A DNA stretch of 64,000 nucleotides. It comes from Sulfurimonas sp. SAG-AH-194-L11 (lineage in GTDB: Bacteria; Campylobacterota; Campylobacteria; Campylobacterales; Sulfurimonadaceae). The number at the start of each line of letters is the position of its first letter. The first letter of the stretch is position 1. The stretch spans positions 62,001-126,000 of the forward strand of contig NZ_JAEMVB010000002.1 of assembly GCF_029215995.1 (NCBI RefSeq), in the 5' to 3' direction. This document shows positions 30,304-40,621 of this stretch, in pieces. The position numbers and the translations under genes were made by a program. A model generated the notes under the pieces. It was not told the origin of the DNA. It ran no database searches and was given only the letters and a program-made list of their open reading frames with translations.

Positions 30304-30866
30304 TATGGTATCTGTTTTGCTTGTTCTTTTTGTGAAAACTTTGCACTTGTCTCGTGCATTGTATGTTCAAAAAGATACATAATAGAATCACAAGCTTTAT
30401 CTATAAACTCATCCAAGTATTTTTCTTGATCCGTATTAAATTTACCTAAAACATAAGAGGTCACTTCCCCTTTATGCTCAGGCTTTCCAATACCCATTCT
30501 CACTCGTATATACTCTTTAGTGATATTTGCATCAATTGACTTTAAGCCATTGTGCCCACCGTGGCCACCACCTTTTTTAAAGCGAAGGCTTCCAAAAGGT
30601 AAATCTAAATCATCATGTATTACAACTACATCTTCAACTTTATAAAAGTTTTTAACCTTAACAACACTATCTCCAGAAAGATTCATAAAAGTTTGTGGTT
30701 TTAATAAAAAATGATTTTTTGATTTGTATGTTTTGCCTAAAAAAGCAGTTTTTGAAATATCTAAAGAGGATAACCTACGATTAAGTTCATCGATAACCAT
30801 AAAACCGATGTTATGGCGTGTTTTCTCATAGTCGGAACCAGGGTTCCCTAGACCGACAATAAGCAT
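30303..30866 (-). CDS. pth: Peptidyl-tRNA hydrolase
   Basis: LIVGLGNPGSDYEKTRHNIGFMV; LKPQTFMNLSGDSV; HDDLDLPFGSLRFKKGGGHGGHNGLKSI. Confidence 0.97.
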   Translation of the reverse strand: MLIVGLGNPGSDYEKTRHNIGFMVIDELNRRLSSLDISKTAFLGKTYKSKNHFLLKPQTFMNLSGDSVVKVKNFYKVEDVVVIHDDLDLPFGSLRFKKGGGHGGHNGLKSIDANITKEYIRVRMGIGKPEHKGEVTSYVLGKFNTDQEKYLDEFIDKACDSIMYLFEHTMHETSAKFSQKEQAKQIP

Positions 30867-30870
30867 TATA

Positions 30871-31407
30871 CTATTTCGCTTTAATAATACTTACTAAAGC
30901 TACACGATCAGCATCCATAATTTTCATATTTGGAAGCTCTGGTAAATCACGAACTAATTTAGAATCACCTGTATCCATCTCTGTTACATCAATTTCTAAT
31001 TTATTCATTAAGTTTTCAGGTGTACATTTAACTGTTAAACGCTCTTTAGCAATATGCACAAGACCTTTATTTTTAAGACCTATTGCTTCACCAACTGGAA
31101 CAATAGGAATATTGAATTTAGATTCAACACCAGCTTGTGCAACCATTAAATCAACATGAAGTAAGTTTCCTGTAACTGCATGAGACTCATAGCCTTGAAC
31201 AACTACACTTAACTCTTGACCAGCAACTGTAACTGGGAATGCTATAGTTTCTTTATTACGAACAGTACGGATATACTCATTTGATTTGAATGCAGCATTG
31301 ATATTTTCAAGACCTTTTCCGTAGATATTTGCAATTAGATAACCATCACGGCGTAGGGCTTTTGTAGCACCTGTGCTCATACTCTCTCTAACGATACCTT
31401 CTAACAT
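30871..31407 (-). CDS. rplY: 50S ribosomal protein L25/general stress protein Ctc
   Basis: RRDGYLIANIYGKG; HVDLMVAQ; AIGLKNKGLVHIAKERLTVKC; next to pth. Confidence 0.92.
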   Translation of the reverse strand: MLEGIVRESMSTGATKALRRDGYLIANIYGKGLENINAAFKSNEYIRTVRNKETIAFPVTVAGQELSVVVQGYESHAVTGNLLHVDLMVAQAGVESKFNIPIVPVGEAIGLKNKGLVHIAKERLTVKCTPENLMNKLEIDVTEMDTGDSKLVRDLPELPNMKIMDADRVALVSIIKAK

Positions 31408-31462
31408 ATTATTTCCTTGTGTTTAAAAATTGTTGGAATTATATCCATATATGCTTTAAGTA

Positions 31463-32647
31463 TTACTTCAAGTCGAAGATATCTGCATCATCATGATCAA
31501 TCTGTATACTTTGGCTAATGTTCGCCTTATCACTCGCCTTACCACTAGTAAGACCACTAATCTTAAGCTCTAAGTCAGATGCGGATGTCGCATTTTTCAT
31601 CGCTTGTTCTTTAGAAATTATTCCCTCATTGTATAAATCAAGTATGGACTGATCAAAACTTTGTGACTTATAGTGCTCTTTTCCTGCTTCAATAGTATCT
31701 CTAATCTCATAATCACGGTTTTCCATGATAAGTTTTTCAATTCTAGGAGTTCTCACCAAAACCTCCATAGCAGCACGACGTCCACCATCAACAGTAGGTA
31801 CAAGTCGCTGAGAGATAACACCTTGAAGTACCCCTGCTACTGAGAGTCGGATACGGTTTTGTTCATCCGAGGGAAACTGCCCTATAATACGGTTAATAGT
31901 CTCTTTGGCATCTATTGTATGCAGTGTTGAGAAAACTAAGTGCCCTGTATCTGCTGCATGAAGTGCAAGGTTAATCGTCTCTTTATCCCGCATTTCTCCA
32001 ACTAAAATAATATCGGGATCTTCACGTAGTGCTGCACGCAGGGCAGAACCAAAGGAGTGTGTGTCTTGTCCAACTGAACGTTGGTTGATAATGCAGTTTC
32101 TATCTTTATGCACAAACTCAATAGGATCTTCAATAGTAATAATATGCTGTTTTCTTGTTAGATTTATCTCATTAATCAGAGCTGCTAAGGTTGTTGATTT
32201 TCCAGAACCTGTTACACCGGTTACAAGTACCAGCCCTCTATCTTTTTTTGTAAAACTTTTGACAATATCTGGAAGATGAAGTTCCTCAAAAGAGGGAATT
32301 TTAACAGGAATAACACGAAAAACAGCTGAAACACCATCCATTTGAAAAAAAATATTTACACGAAAACGATTGTTCTCATCAAAAGGATATACTAAGTCAA
32401 GCTCCTTTTGTTCAACAAATTCTCTAAAGCGCCCTTTGAGTAGTTCTTTTGCAAAGGTCATAGCATCTTCTTTAGAAAAAATACCTCCAGAAAATTGGAC
32501 TATATTTCCATTGATTCTTGCACGAATAACTGAATTTGCTTTTATATGAAGGTCACTACCTCCAACTTCAATCATCTTTTTTAAATGAACACGTATTTTT
32601 TTTAACTGCTCAAATGTTAACTTACTTACATCAACTTCTGTGTTCAT
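31463..32647 (-). CDS. pilT: PilT-type twitching motility ATPase
   Basis: GGSDLHIKANSVIRARINGNI; Walker A VTGVTGSGKSTTLA; ALREDPDIILVGEMRD; STLHTIDAKETINRIIG. Confidence 0.9.
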   Translation of the reverse strand: MNTEVDVSKLTFEQLKKIRVHLKKMIEVGGSDLHIKANSVIRARINGNIVQFSGGIFSKEDAMTFAKELLKGRFREFVEQKELDLVYPFDENNRFRVNIFFQMDGVSAVFRVIPVKIPSFEELHLPDIVKSFTKKDRGLVLVTGVTGSGKSTTLAALINEINLTRKQHIITIEDPIEFVHKDRNCIINQRSVGQDTHSFGSALRAALREDPDIILVGEMRDKETINLALHAADTGHLVFSTLHTIDAKETINRIIGQFPSDEQNRIRLSVAGVLQGVISQRLVPTVDGGRRAAMEVLVRTPRIEKLIMENRDYEIRDTIEAGKEHYKSQSFDQSILDLYNEGIISKEQAMKNATSASDLELKISGLTSGKASDKANISQSIQIDHDDADIFDLK

Positions 32648-33624
32648 ATCGACTCCAGTATCTCTTTGAATGCTTCTTTAAAAGTCTTGAGTCCTTCATG
32701 AACTTGTCTGTCTAAAAGAGCTTCAAAGTCAATACCGGCTTCTTTTATTTTACTAAAGTGTGCATCAATAATTTCTTTTGATATTGGTAAAGCATTTTTA
32801 CGTACACTATTTTTTGTAAATGCCATTATTGTATCTACTGGAGCAGTATTTACACTGTTGTATGCAAGAAGATTTTCTATATAATAATCAGCAGCTAAAC
32901 TATCATTCTTTACTCCAGTACTTGCGAACAAAGCACGACATCCTTTGACATCCATCTGTTCTATAGTTGCATAAATACTCGCTGTATTATAAATACCACT
33001 GAGTGCTGTCTCTATACCCTTTGACAAGAGTTCTTTATCTAAAGCTCTGTCAATACGAGAGACAAATATACTAATCACAGTATCTACAATCTTATCGTAC
33101 TTATATACACCGCGTTTAAAGGCATTAGCACAAGCAATAGCCTGCTCTTTTTTAAAAATAAGTGTCGCATTTACAGGAATACCAACAGAAGTAAGCTCTT
33201 CCATCGCTATATACCCTGCTGTTGTAGCGGGTACTTTTATCATTACATTTGGACGATTTATAGTTTTAAAAAGTCTTTTACCCTCTGCAATGGTAGCATT
33301 TGCATTATCACATAAAGAGGGATCGACTTCTATACTTACATATCCATCATCTTTATTATTATAAAGGGGTCTTAAAATATCAGCGGCTTTTGTAATATCA
33401 TATACTGCGACAGCTTCATACTTCTCTTTTGCGGAAATTGAGCCTAAGGAGTTGAGCTGTTCTTTATAAGCAGGGGAATTTAATATAGCATTTTTAAATA
33501 TGGCAGGATTAGAAGTTGCACCATTTATAATCTTTTTATCTATTAACTCTTTAAATTCATTATCTAAATAATCACGCTCAATAAAATCTGCCCAGAGTGA
33601 AAATTTTAAATCTTCTATATACAT
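32644..33624 (-). CDS. tal: Transaldolase
   Basis: INGATSNPAIFKNAI; VMIKVPATTAGYIAMEEL; VNATLIFKKEQA; FVSRIDRALD. Confidence 0.92.
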   Translation of the reverse strand: MYIEDLKFSLWADFIERDYLDNEFKELIDKKIINGATSNPAIFKNAILNSPAYKEQLNSLGSISAKEKYEAVAVYDITKAADILRPLYNNKDDGYVSIEVDPSLCDNANATIAEGKRLFKTINRPNVMIKVPATTAGYIAMEELTSVGIPVNATLIFKKEQAIACANAFKRGVYKYDKIVDTVISIFVSRIDRALDKELLSKGIETALSGIYNTASIYATIEQMDVKGCRALFASTGVKNDSLAADYYIENLLAYNSVNTAPVDTIMAFTKNSVRKNALPISKEIIDAHFSKIKEAGIDFEALLDRQVHEGLKTFKEAFKEILESI

Positions 33625-33672
33625 TCCATACCTTTACTAGTTTTATTTTATTATAACGTAAGAAAATATAAA

Positions 33673-34962
33673 TTATGCGAGTTTTTTAGGAACTTTTATA
33701 CAAAACTCTGTTCCCTCTTTTGAGCTAATAACTTCTATTTGTGAATTAAATTGTTTTTCCATAATCATTTGTGACATATACAGACCAAGACCCGTTCCAT
33801 TCTTCCCTTTTGTACTGTAATAAGGTTCAAATATAGACTCTAAATTCTCTGGAGATATACCCCTACCATTATCTTTTATAAAAATGTCAAAACTATTACT
33901 CTTTTCTAAAACTCTAATACTAATACTCGCTTTATCTTTTTTATTTTCAAGGAGTTCATCTATTGCATTGTTAAGTATATTTAAAATTACTTGAACAAGT
34001 TCATTTGAATAGGTTTGAATAAGCCCATCATTACACTCTTTAAATTTAAAAGAGATTCTAGCACTATTCATTCGTGCTTTTGTAAAATTGACTGCACGAT
34101 TAATTATCTCACATATTCTCTCTTCACTCAGTGTTTTATTTGGTGCAAAATATGTTTGAAAATCATCAATAGTATCCGAAAGGTAGACAACAGTATCACT
34201 AATATCTTGTAGTGCTTTATCCATAAACTTATCATCAACCTCTTTGCCTAACATTTTTTTAAGTTGTATATCACTTATGCTTAATGTCACTGTTGAGAGA
34301 GGTTGTCTCCATTGATGGGCTATCATGCTAATCATCTCTCCCATAACAGCTTGTTTTGACTGTAACGATAAAAGTCTATCTTTTTTAGTTAACTCATGCA
34401 CCTGCATTTTAATTACATTTTTTGCTTTATCTATTTTGTTTTGATAAAAATAGACAATGATGCTGATTATCATTAGTACAACCGACATATATAAAACTTG
34501 AAATAGCGTGTATGAAACATTTATAAATGGTTGAAGCGGTGTTAAAATAAGCATTATTACCATAAAGACAACCCAATAAAAAGAGTTGTTTCCATTTTGA
34601 AAATAGAGTAAGAGAATAGGATACGTAAATATCCAGATGTGCTTAAGATCATTAGGTTCACTTATATACATTAAAACTAAAAAGAGCAGAGTAAACTGTG
34701 CTGTTTCAATAAGTGAGACTAATTTTAGAGACTCTTTTTTATAACGCAGTAAGAGAAACAATAAAAAATTGATGCCTAGAAGAAGCATTTCAAATGGTAT
34801 TAAGGCTGGTATACCACCTATCGTATTACTAATTATCCCTGTTATTAAACCAATTGTGGATAGCACAATAGCCACATTAATCATCTGAAATTTATTTTTT
34901 AAGTCAGACTCTTCTTTGGTAAAATCCCAAGCACTAGTAAAAAAATTTGTTTTTGTTATCAT
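33673..34962 (-). CDS. Membrane sensor histidine kinase
   Basis: N-terminal TM segments; H-box MIAHQWRQPLSTV; HATPase ILNNAIDEL..DNGRGISPENLESIFEPYYSTKGKNGTGLGLYM. Confidence 0.9.
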   Translation of the reverse strand: MITKTNFFTSAWDFTKEESDLKNKFQMINVAIVLSTIGLITGIISNTIGGIPALIPFEMLLLGINFLLFLLLRYKKESLKLVSLIETAQFTLLFLVLMYISEPNDLKHIWIFTYPILLLYFQNGNNSFYWVVFMVIMLILTPLQPFINVSYTLFQVLYMSVVLMIISIIVYFYQNKIDKAKNVIKMQVHELTKKDRLLSLQSKQAVMGEMISMIAHQWRQPLSTVTLSISDIQLKKMLGKEVDDKFMDKALQDISDTVVYLSDTIDDFQTYFAPNKTLSEERICEIINRAVNFTKARMNSARISFKFKECNDGLIQTYSNELVQVILNILNNAIDELLENKKDKASISIRVLEKSNSFDIFIKDNGRGISPENLESIFEPYYSTKGKNGTGLGLYMSQMIMEKQFNSQIEVISSKEGTEFCIKVPKKLA

Positions 34963-34971
34963 TGTTTTCCA

Positions 34972-35910
34972 TTATGGTAAATAAATTTTATTTTGTAACT
35001 CATTATACTCTAAACTTACATCACTATCTAGTGTAATACCTCCACCGCTTTTATAAACAAATCCTCTATCAGTTTTCTCTATAAAGCGAATCATAACACC
35101 ACTATCAAAAATCTCTCCATCAAAAACACCAAAGACACCTGTAAAGTAGCCACGTTCATATGCTTCAACTTCTTCGATTATCTCCAGAGTGCTTTTCTTA
35201 GGAGCCCCGCTAATACTTCCTGCTGGCAGGAGTGCTTCTAAAATTGTACCAATATTTTCATGCCAATTTTCACTCAGTTCACCACTTATTTTTGAGCTCA
35301 CTTGTAGGAGTTTTTTAGAACCCGTATTTACCTCACTTAGATATCGAAACTTCTCTACTTTTACATTTTTTGACACTATGGATAGGTCATTTCTGAGTAA
35401 ATCTACAATCATTATATGTTCAGCTTTCTCTTTTTCATCCGACAAAATTTTAGCTTTTGCATTTGGTATTGCGCTATCTATTGTGCCTTTCATAGGAAAA
35501 GTATGAATTTTATTATCACTTATCTGAATAAATTTTTCAGGAGAGAAACATACAAACTTATCTTTATATCGTAACTTATAATGTGCATTTGCATGCCTGA
35601 AAATCTCTTTTAAGGATAAACTTGTCTCAACTGGAGTAGCTTGAGTAAGATTTATCACATATGTTTTTCCCTCTTTTATCTTTTCTATAATTTTGTTAAA
35701 CTTTAAAGAGTAGTCTGAAAAGTCGATAGCACTTGCTTTAAAAAAATGATGGTGCTTTTCATATCTAAAGTTCTCATTTATAGAAAACTCAATATCTTCA
35801 TGCTCTAACTCTTTTAGTAATAAAACTTTTGTATCTTCGCCCTTAAAATCACTGATAAATAAAAAAGGTTCTCTATTTTTTCCAAGAGTGTTTAAAAGTT
35901 TTACATCCAT
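34972..35910 (-). CDS. pabB: Aminodeoxychorismate synthase component I
   Basis: ITQATPVET-like NLTQATPVETSL; FPMKGTIDS; HIMIVDLLRNDLS; LLPAGSISGAPKKSTLEIIEEVE. Confidence 0.88.
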   Translation of the reverse strand: MDVKLLNTLGKNREPFLFISDFKGEDTKVLLLKELEHEDIEFSINENFRYEKHHHFFKASAIDFSDYSLKFNKIIEKIKEGKTYVINLTQATPVETSLSLKEIFRHANAHYKLRYKDKFVCFSPEKFIQISDNKIHTFPMKGTIDSAIPNAKAKILSDEKEKAEHIMIVDLLRNDLSIVSKNVKVEKFRYLSEVNTGSKKLLQVSSKISGELSENWHENIGTILEALLPAGSISGAPKKSTLEIIEEVEAYERGYFTGVFGVFDGEIFDSGVMIRFIEKTDRGFVYKSGGGITLDSDVSLEYNELQNKIYLP

Positions 35911-35915
35911 ATATG

Positions 35916-36785
35916 TTAGGCGATAAGTTTCTTTAAAATTGCCATACGAATGTTAACGCCATTACTCACTTGATCTAAAACCTTACAGCGTTTATCATCA
36001 AGAAGTGCATCTGTAATATCTATGTTTCTATGTACAGGACCAGGATGAAGTAGTATAATATCTCTATCCCCAATCAACTCTTCAGTGATACAAAAGTCAC
36101 TTGCATAATCTTTGAGCGAAGCATAACTTTGTGAAGAGTGGCGTTCTGTTTGTGTTCTCAAACTCATAATAGCATCTACTTCATCTATAATTTCATTTAA
36201 GAAATGTGTTGTTCTTAGTCCTGTTTTTGGTAAGAACTGAGGTGGAGCAACTAATATGACTTCCATCCCAAAACGCGAGAGTAGCTCTATGTTAGAGTTC
36301 GCTACACGAGAGTTTTTAATATCTCCAACAATTGCTATTGTCTTGTCTTTAAGATCTCCTAAATGCTCTTTGAGAGTATAGAGATCTAAGAGTGCTTGAG
36401 ATGGATGAGCATGTGCACCATCCCCTGCATTTACTATACTAGCATTTGTATGTTTTGAGAGTATCTGTGGTACACCTGAGTTTTGATGGCGAACGATGAT
36501 TGCATGTGGACCCATAGCATCGAGGTTCATAGCAGTATCTACTAAAGTCTCACCTTTTTTTGTTGAACTCTGAGCGACATCTAAATGTACTATCTCTGCC
36601 CCTAGCCTTTTTGCCGCTATCTCAAAAGAACTTTTCGTACGTGTTGAGTTTTCAAAAAAAAGTGTTATGATGATTTTATCTTTAAGTATTCTTTCAAAAC
36701 CACCTAAACTAAACTTTTTCGCATCTAGTAGTATCTCTTGTATCTCTTCAATGCTAAAATCATCAGTACGAATTAGGTGTGCCAT
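35916..36785 (-). CDS. pyrB: Aspartate carbamoyltransferase catalytic subunit
   Basis: [50 protein letters not shown]. Confidence 0.95.
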   Translation of the reverse strand: MAHLIRTDDFSIEEIQEILLDAKKFSLGGFERILKDKIIITLFFENSTRTKSSFEIAAKRLGAEIVHLDVAQSSTKKGETLVDTAMNLDAMGPHAIIVRHQNSGVPQILSKHTNASIVNAGDGAHAHPSQALLDLYTLKEHLGDLKDKTIAIVGDIKNSRVANSNIELLSRFGMEVILVAPPQFLPKTGLRTTHFLNEIIDEVDAIMSLRTQTERHSSQSYASLKDYASDFCITEELIGDRDIILLHPGPVHRNIDITDALLDDKRCKVLDQVSNGVNIRMAILKKLIA

Positions 36786-36805
36786 GAAGTTCCTTTATAA
36801 ATATT

Positions 36806-37453
36806 TTAGAGATTATACAAGACATCGCAAATTGTGTCAATGTCTTTATCTACTTTTAGTATCTCTATATCTTTACTTAAAAAATAGGGCTGACTTATAG
36901 TCTCAAAGTCTCCATCTTCATCTCTTTGGTTAAAGACCATCATAGCATCAATATTTCTACTTTGGAGGGCACCTAAACTCAGCATACTATCGTTTATACA
37001 CCCAAGAGCACAGTGCGTTACAAGTAGCCCTACTGCATTAAAAAATGGTATTAAATCTATCATCATAAAGTTACCATCAACAGGAACAAGAAGTCCACCT
37101 GCTCCCTCTATAATCAAGATATCACAAACTGCTTCCATCTTAGTAATTGCACTGTTTAAAATAGAAAAATCAAGTGCCTTACCTTGTGAAGCGATAAAAG
37201 GGGCAGCTGGAAGTTCATAAGATATAGGAACTACATCTTCAATTGTAAAATCAACACAAGCACTATTACACTCTCTTAGTTTTTTAAGAAGTATATTTCC
37301 ATCAGGATAAACACCATCCTTAACACCTGTCTCAATGAGTTTAATGACACCAACAGCTATATTTTTAGAAGCATAACTCTCCATGAGTCTAAGTGTCGTA
37401 TATGTTTTACCAATATCCGTATTTGTCGCAGTTACAAAGATTCTTTTTGCCAA
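36806..37453 (-). CDS. bioD: Dethiobiotin synthetase
   Basis: KRIFVTATNTDIGKTYTTL; LIIEGAGGLLVPVDGNFMMIDL. Confidence 0.88.
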   Translation of the reverse strand: MAKRIFVTATNTDIGKTYTTLRLMESYASKNIAVGVIKLIETGVKDGVYPDGNILLKKLRECNSACVDFTIEDVVPISYELPAAPFIASQGKALDFSILNSAITKMEAVCDILIIEGAGGLLVPVDGNFMMIDLIPFFNAVGLLVTHCALGCINDSMLSLGALQSRNIDAMMVFNQRDEDGDFETISQPYFLSKDIEILKVDKDIDTICDVLYNL

Positions 37454-37502
37454 TGTTTTCTCTTTTTGAAATTATAGCATAGAAGAGATAAAATAATTAA
37501 CT

Positions 37503-37580
37503 GATAATAGTTATTAATATTAACTAAACTGTAAGTTTCAGCTCGCTATACTTTCATAATTGATATCTATTATCATTAAT
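37503..37580. promoter_or_regulatory. Two weak Fur-box-like sequences between bioD and the small ORF/EAL gene
   Basis: gataatagttattaatatt (37503-37521) and gatatctattatcattaat (37562-37580), each 13/19 to GATAATGATAATCATTATC by hand count. Confidence 0.3.
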
Positions 37581-37596
37581 ACAAAAAAGGTTTCCT

Positions 37597-37758
37597 ATGT
37601 CAGATACAAGACTAAAAGCTATAATACAAACCCTAATCATGCAATCTTCACATGCCAAGAGTGATAAACTCATATGTCCTATTGTTAAAATAATCTCTAT
37701 GAGACACCCCTATCTTACACATGACAAAATTTATGCCATTACAAAATCTTTACTCTAA
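37597..37758 (+). CDS. Small hypothetical protein, 53 aa (below track threshold)
   Basis: ATG...TAA ORF MSDTRLKAIIQTLIMQSSHAKSDKLICPIVKIISMRHPYLTHDKIYAITKSLL; its stop is 1 nt before the downstream ATG at 37760. Confidence 0.45.
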   Translation: MSDTRLKAIIQTLIMQSSHAKSDKLICPIVKIISMRHPYLTHDKIYAITKSLL

Positions 37759-37759
37759 G

Positions 37760-38473
37760 ATGAATATAAAAGACTCAATCAGCTCCATAATGGCAAATGA
37801 GAGTTTTGGTGTTAGTTATGAGCCAATTATTGATTTAAATAGTATGGAAATATTTGCTTATGAAGCGCTGAGTAGGTTTAAGCATGGGAGTATAGTTGTC
37901 TCTCCTTATGAGTTTTTTAAGAGTGTACATCAAGATATAGAACTCTTTTTTTACATTGAGAGTATTCTCAAAAGATTTCAACTGCACAATAGACCTCCTG
38001 ATAAAAAACTCTTTTTAAATCTAGACCCAGATGTAGCCATAAGCGATAATCACGTTGCATTTTGGATTGACTTTTTTCAAGATACAAAAGAGGTAGTAGT
38101 AGAGATTATAGAAAACTCTGATGAAGAGAGTGCTGAGGATGTAGAGCACTTTATGGACTGGATGGATGAGTATGAAATTCCTTATGCCTATGATGACTTT
38201 GCTAAACCAAACAGTATATACTTTACCTCACTTTTATGCAGAGCAAATCTAATTAAACTCGATATGGATGTTCTTAAAAGAATAAAACAACACCCACCCT
38301 ACATAGAGGTGATAAAAGGCATAGTAAAATATGCAAAAGAGTCAGAGAAGAAAACAGTTCTTGAAGGAATAGAAAATAACGAAGATTTAAAAATAGCTCA
38401 AGCATTAGGAGTTGATTACATACAGGGTTATATGTTTAAAGATAAGTTTATTAATGTCTGGAAAAATAGCTAA
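37760..38473 (+). CDS. EAL-domain protein (putative c-di-GMP phosphodiesterase)
   Basis: YEALSRF, LNLDPDVA, VEIIENSDEE, YDDFAKP, LIKLDMDV, EGIENNED, YIQGYMF; start reassigned to MNIKDS (37760). Confidence 0.8.
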   Translation: MNIKDSISSIMANESFGVSYEPIIDLNSMEIFAYEALSRFKHGSIVVSPYEFFKSVHQDIELFFYIESILKRFQLHNRPPDKKLFLNLDPDVAISDNHVAFWIDFFQDTKEVVVEIIENSDEESAEDVEHFMDWMDEYEIPYAYDDFAKPNSIYFTSLLCRANLIKLDMDVLKRIKQHPPYIEVIKGIVKYAKESEKKTVLEGIENNEDLKIAQALGVDYIQGYMFKDKFINVWKNS

Positions 38474-38510
38474 AATATTTATATAAACAATGTATAAAAG
38501 CTGTGGATTT

Positions 38511-38640
38511 TTGCTTAGTGTGCCTAAGATTTTGAAGTTTGGGTAAAGGAGCTTACATTGGTAAGTGACTGCACCCATCATTCAAAGATGTCTGGCACTA
38601 AATGCCGATACCCCCGTCGCTAAAGCGAAAGTGGGGTACA
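38511..38640. repeat. Structured intergenic element: long bulged stem-loop (38515-38601) plus adjacent hairpin (38609-38638)
   Basis: TTA/TAA, GTGCC(520-524)/GGCAC(594-598), TTTGAA(531-536)/TTCAAA(581-586), TGGGT(540-544)/ACCCA(573-577), apical CTTAC-attg-GTAAG (552-565); then TACCCC...CGCtaaaGCG...GGGGTA (coordinates +38000). Confidence 0.5.
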
Positions 38641-38674
38641 AGAAATGAAAAATATGGGATACCCCTTGAGGGTA

Positions 38675-39811
<1,137 letters not shown>

Positions 39812-39842
39812 TTAATCTCTTACTCTGTATAATACACAAAAA

Positions 39843-39881
39843 TTGAACTAAAGTGTTCAAGAAATAGGTGGAACCATTTCT
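39843..39881 (+). promoter_or_regulatory. Two adjacent hairpins overlapping the RBS of the NYN gene
   Basis: TTGAAC-taaagt-GTTCAA (39843-39860) and AGAAAT(a)GGT-gga-ACCATTTCT (39860-39881); the second includes the AGGTGG SD and ends 2 nt before the ATG at 39884. Confidence 0.45.
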
Positions 39882-39883
39882 AA

Positions 39884-40621
39884 ATGTCACTACATAAACA
39901 ACAAATAAGTATAGAACACAGATATAGAGGAAGTCTGATTCTTCCAGACAATACAGAAGCTAAAAATGTTTTTTTTCGTACAAAACAAGCCTATGCAAAT
40001 CACGAAAAGATGAGTGTAACTATTCTTTTTTCAAAAGCAAAACTAGCAAAGCTCAAGCACTATCAAAAAGGTTCTTCTGAGCTTGAATTAGAGAACCTTG
40101 AGCTTTACATTGAAATGGGAGAGATTTTAGGCTTTAAAACCGATGATGCAGTAAAACTAAAAAATAGTATCCTTTTTACAAATGACAGTGCACATACAAG
40201 TTTTAACATCACAAAACGACTCAAACTCATCAACAAAAAGCATAGGAGTAATACTAACGCCAACTATCTTTTTTGGGATATAGAAAATTTTTCTAGTATT
40301 AGTTCTATTTTTAATGACATTATTGATAAGTATGAGATAAAAGATGAGTTTATCTTTATGGCTGCAAACCCAGACTCTTTATATCTTAAACGTGCAGAAT
40401 GGGAAGCAAATCTTTATGATTATGGTAAAACACTCAACTCATTTAATTTTATTAAATGTGACCATGGAAAGGATGTTGCTGATGATGTGCTTCTTGGCAA
40501 GTTTATAGATGCTAAAATCACAAATGCAAATGTTTTTATATTAACATTTGATAGAGAACTTAAAGAGCGTTTTACTGATGCTACAGATAGTAGTAATAAC
40601 CTCTTTATAATGGGAAAATAA
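39884..40621 (+). CDS. NYN/PIN-like domain protein (predicted ribonuclease) with extra N-terminal domain
   Basis: NYLFWDIENFSS (D-x-EN), HGKDVADDVLLGKFIDA, VFILTFDRELKERF fit the NYN acidic-site pattern; 245 aa. Confidence 0.6.
   Translation: MSLHKQQISIEHRYRGSLILPDNTEAKNVFFRTKQAYANHEKMSVTILFSKAKLAKLKHYQKGSSELELENLELYIEMGEILGFKTDDAVKLKNSILFTNDSAHTSFNITKRLKLINKKHRSNTNANYLFWDIENFSSISSIFNDIIDKYEIKDEFIFMAANPDSLYLKRAEWEANLYDYGKTLNSFNFIKCDHGKDVADDVLLGKFIDAKITNANVFILTFDRELKERFTDATDSSNNLFIMGK

Noticed and set aside
38593-38606. Sigma-54 promoter at TGGCACTAAATGCC
   Set aside because: Spacing between GG and GC is 8 nt, not the required 10.
38511-38640. Integron attC site
   Set aside because: Long bulged hairpin resembles attC topology, but I see no RYYYAAC/GTTRRRY core ends and no integrase or cassette array in the window.
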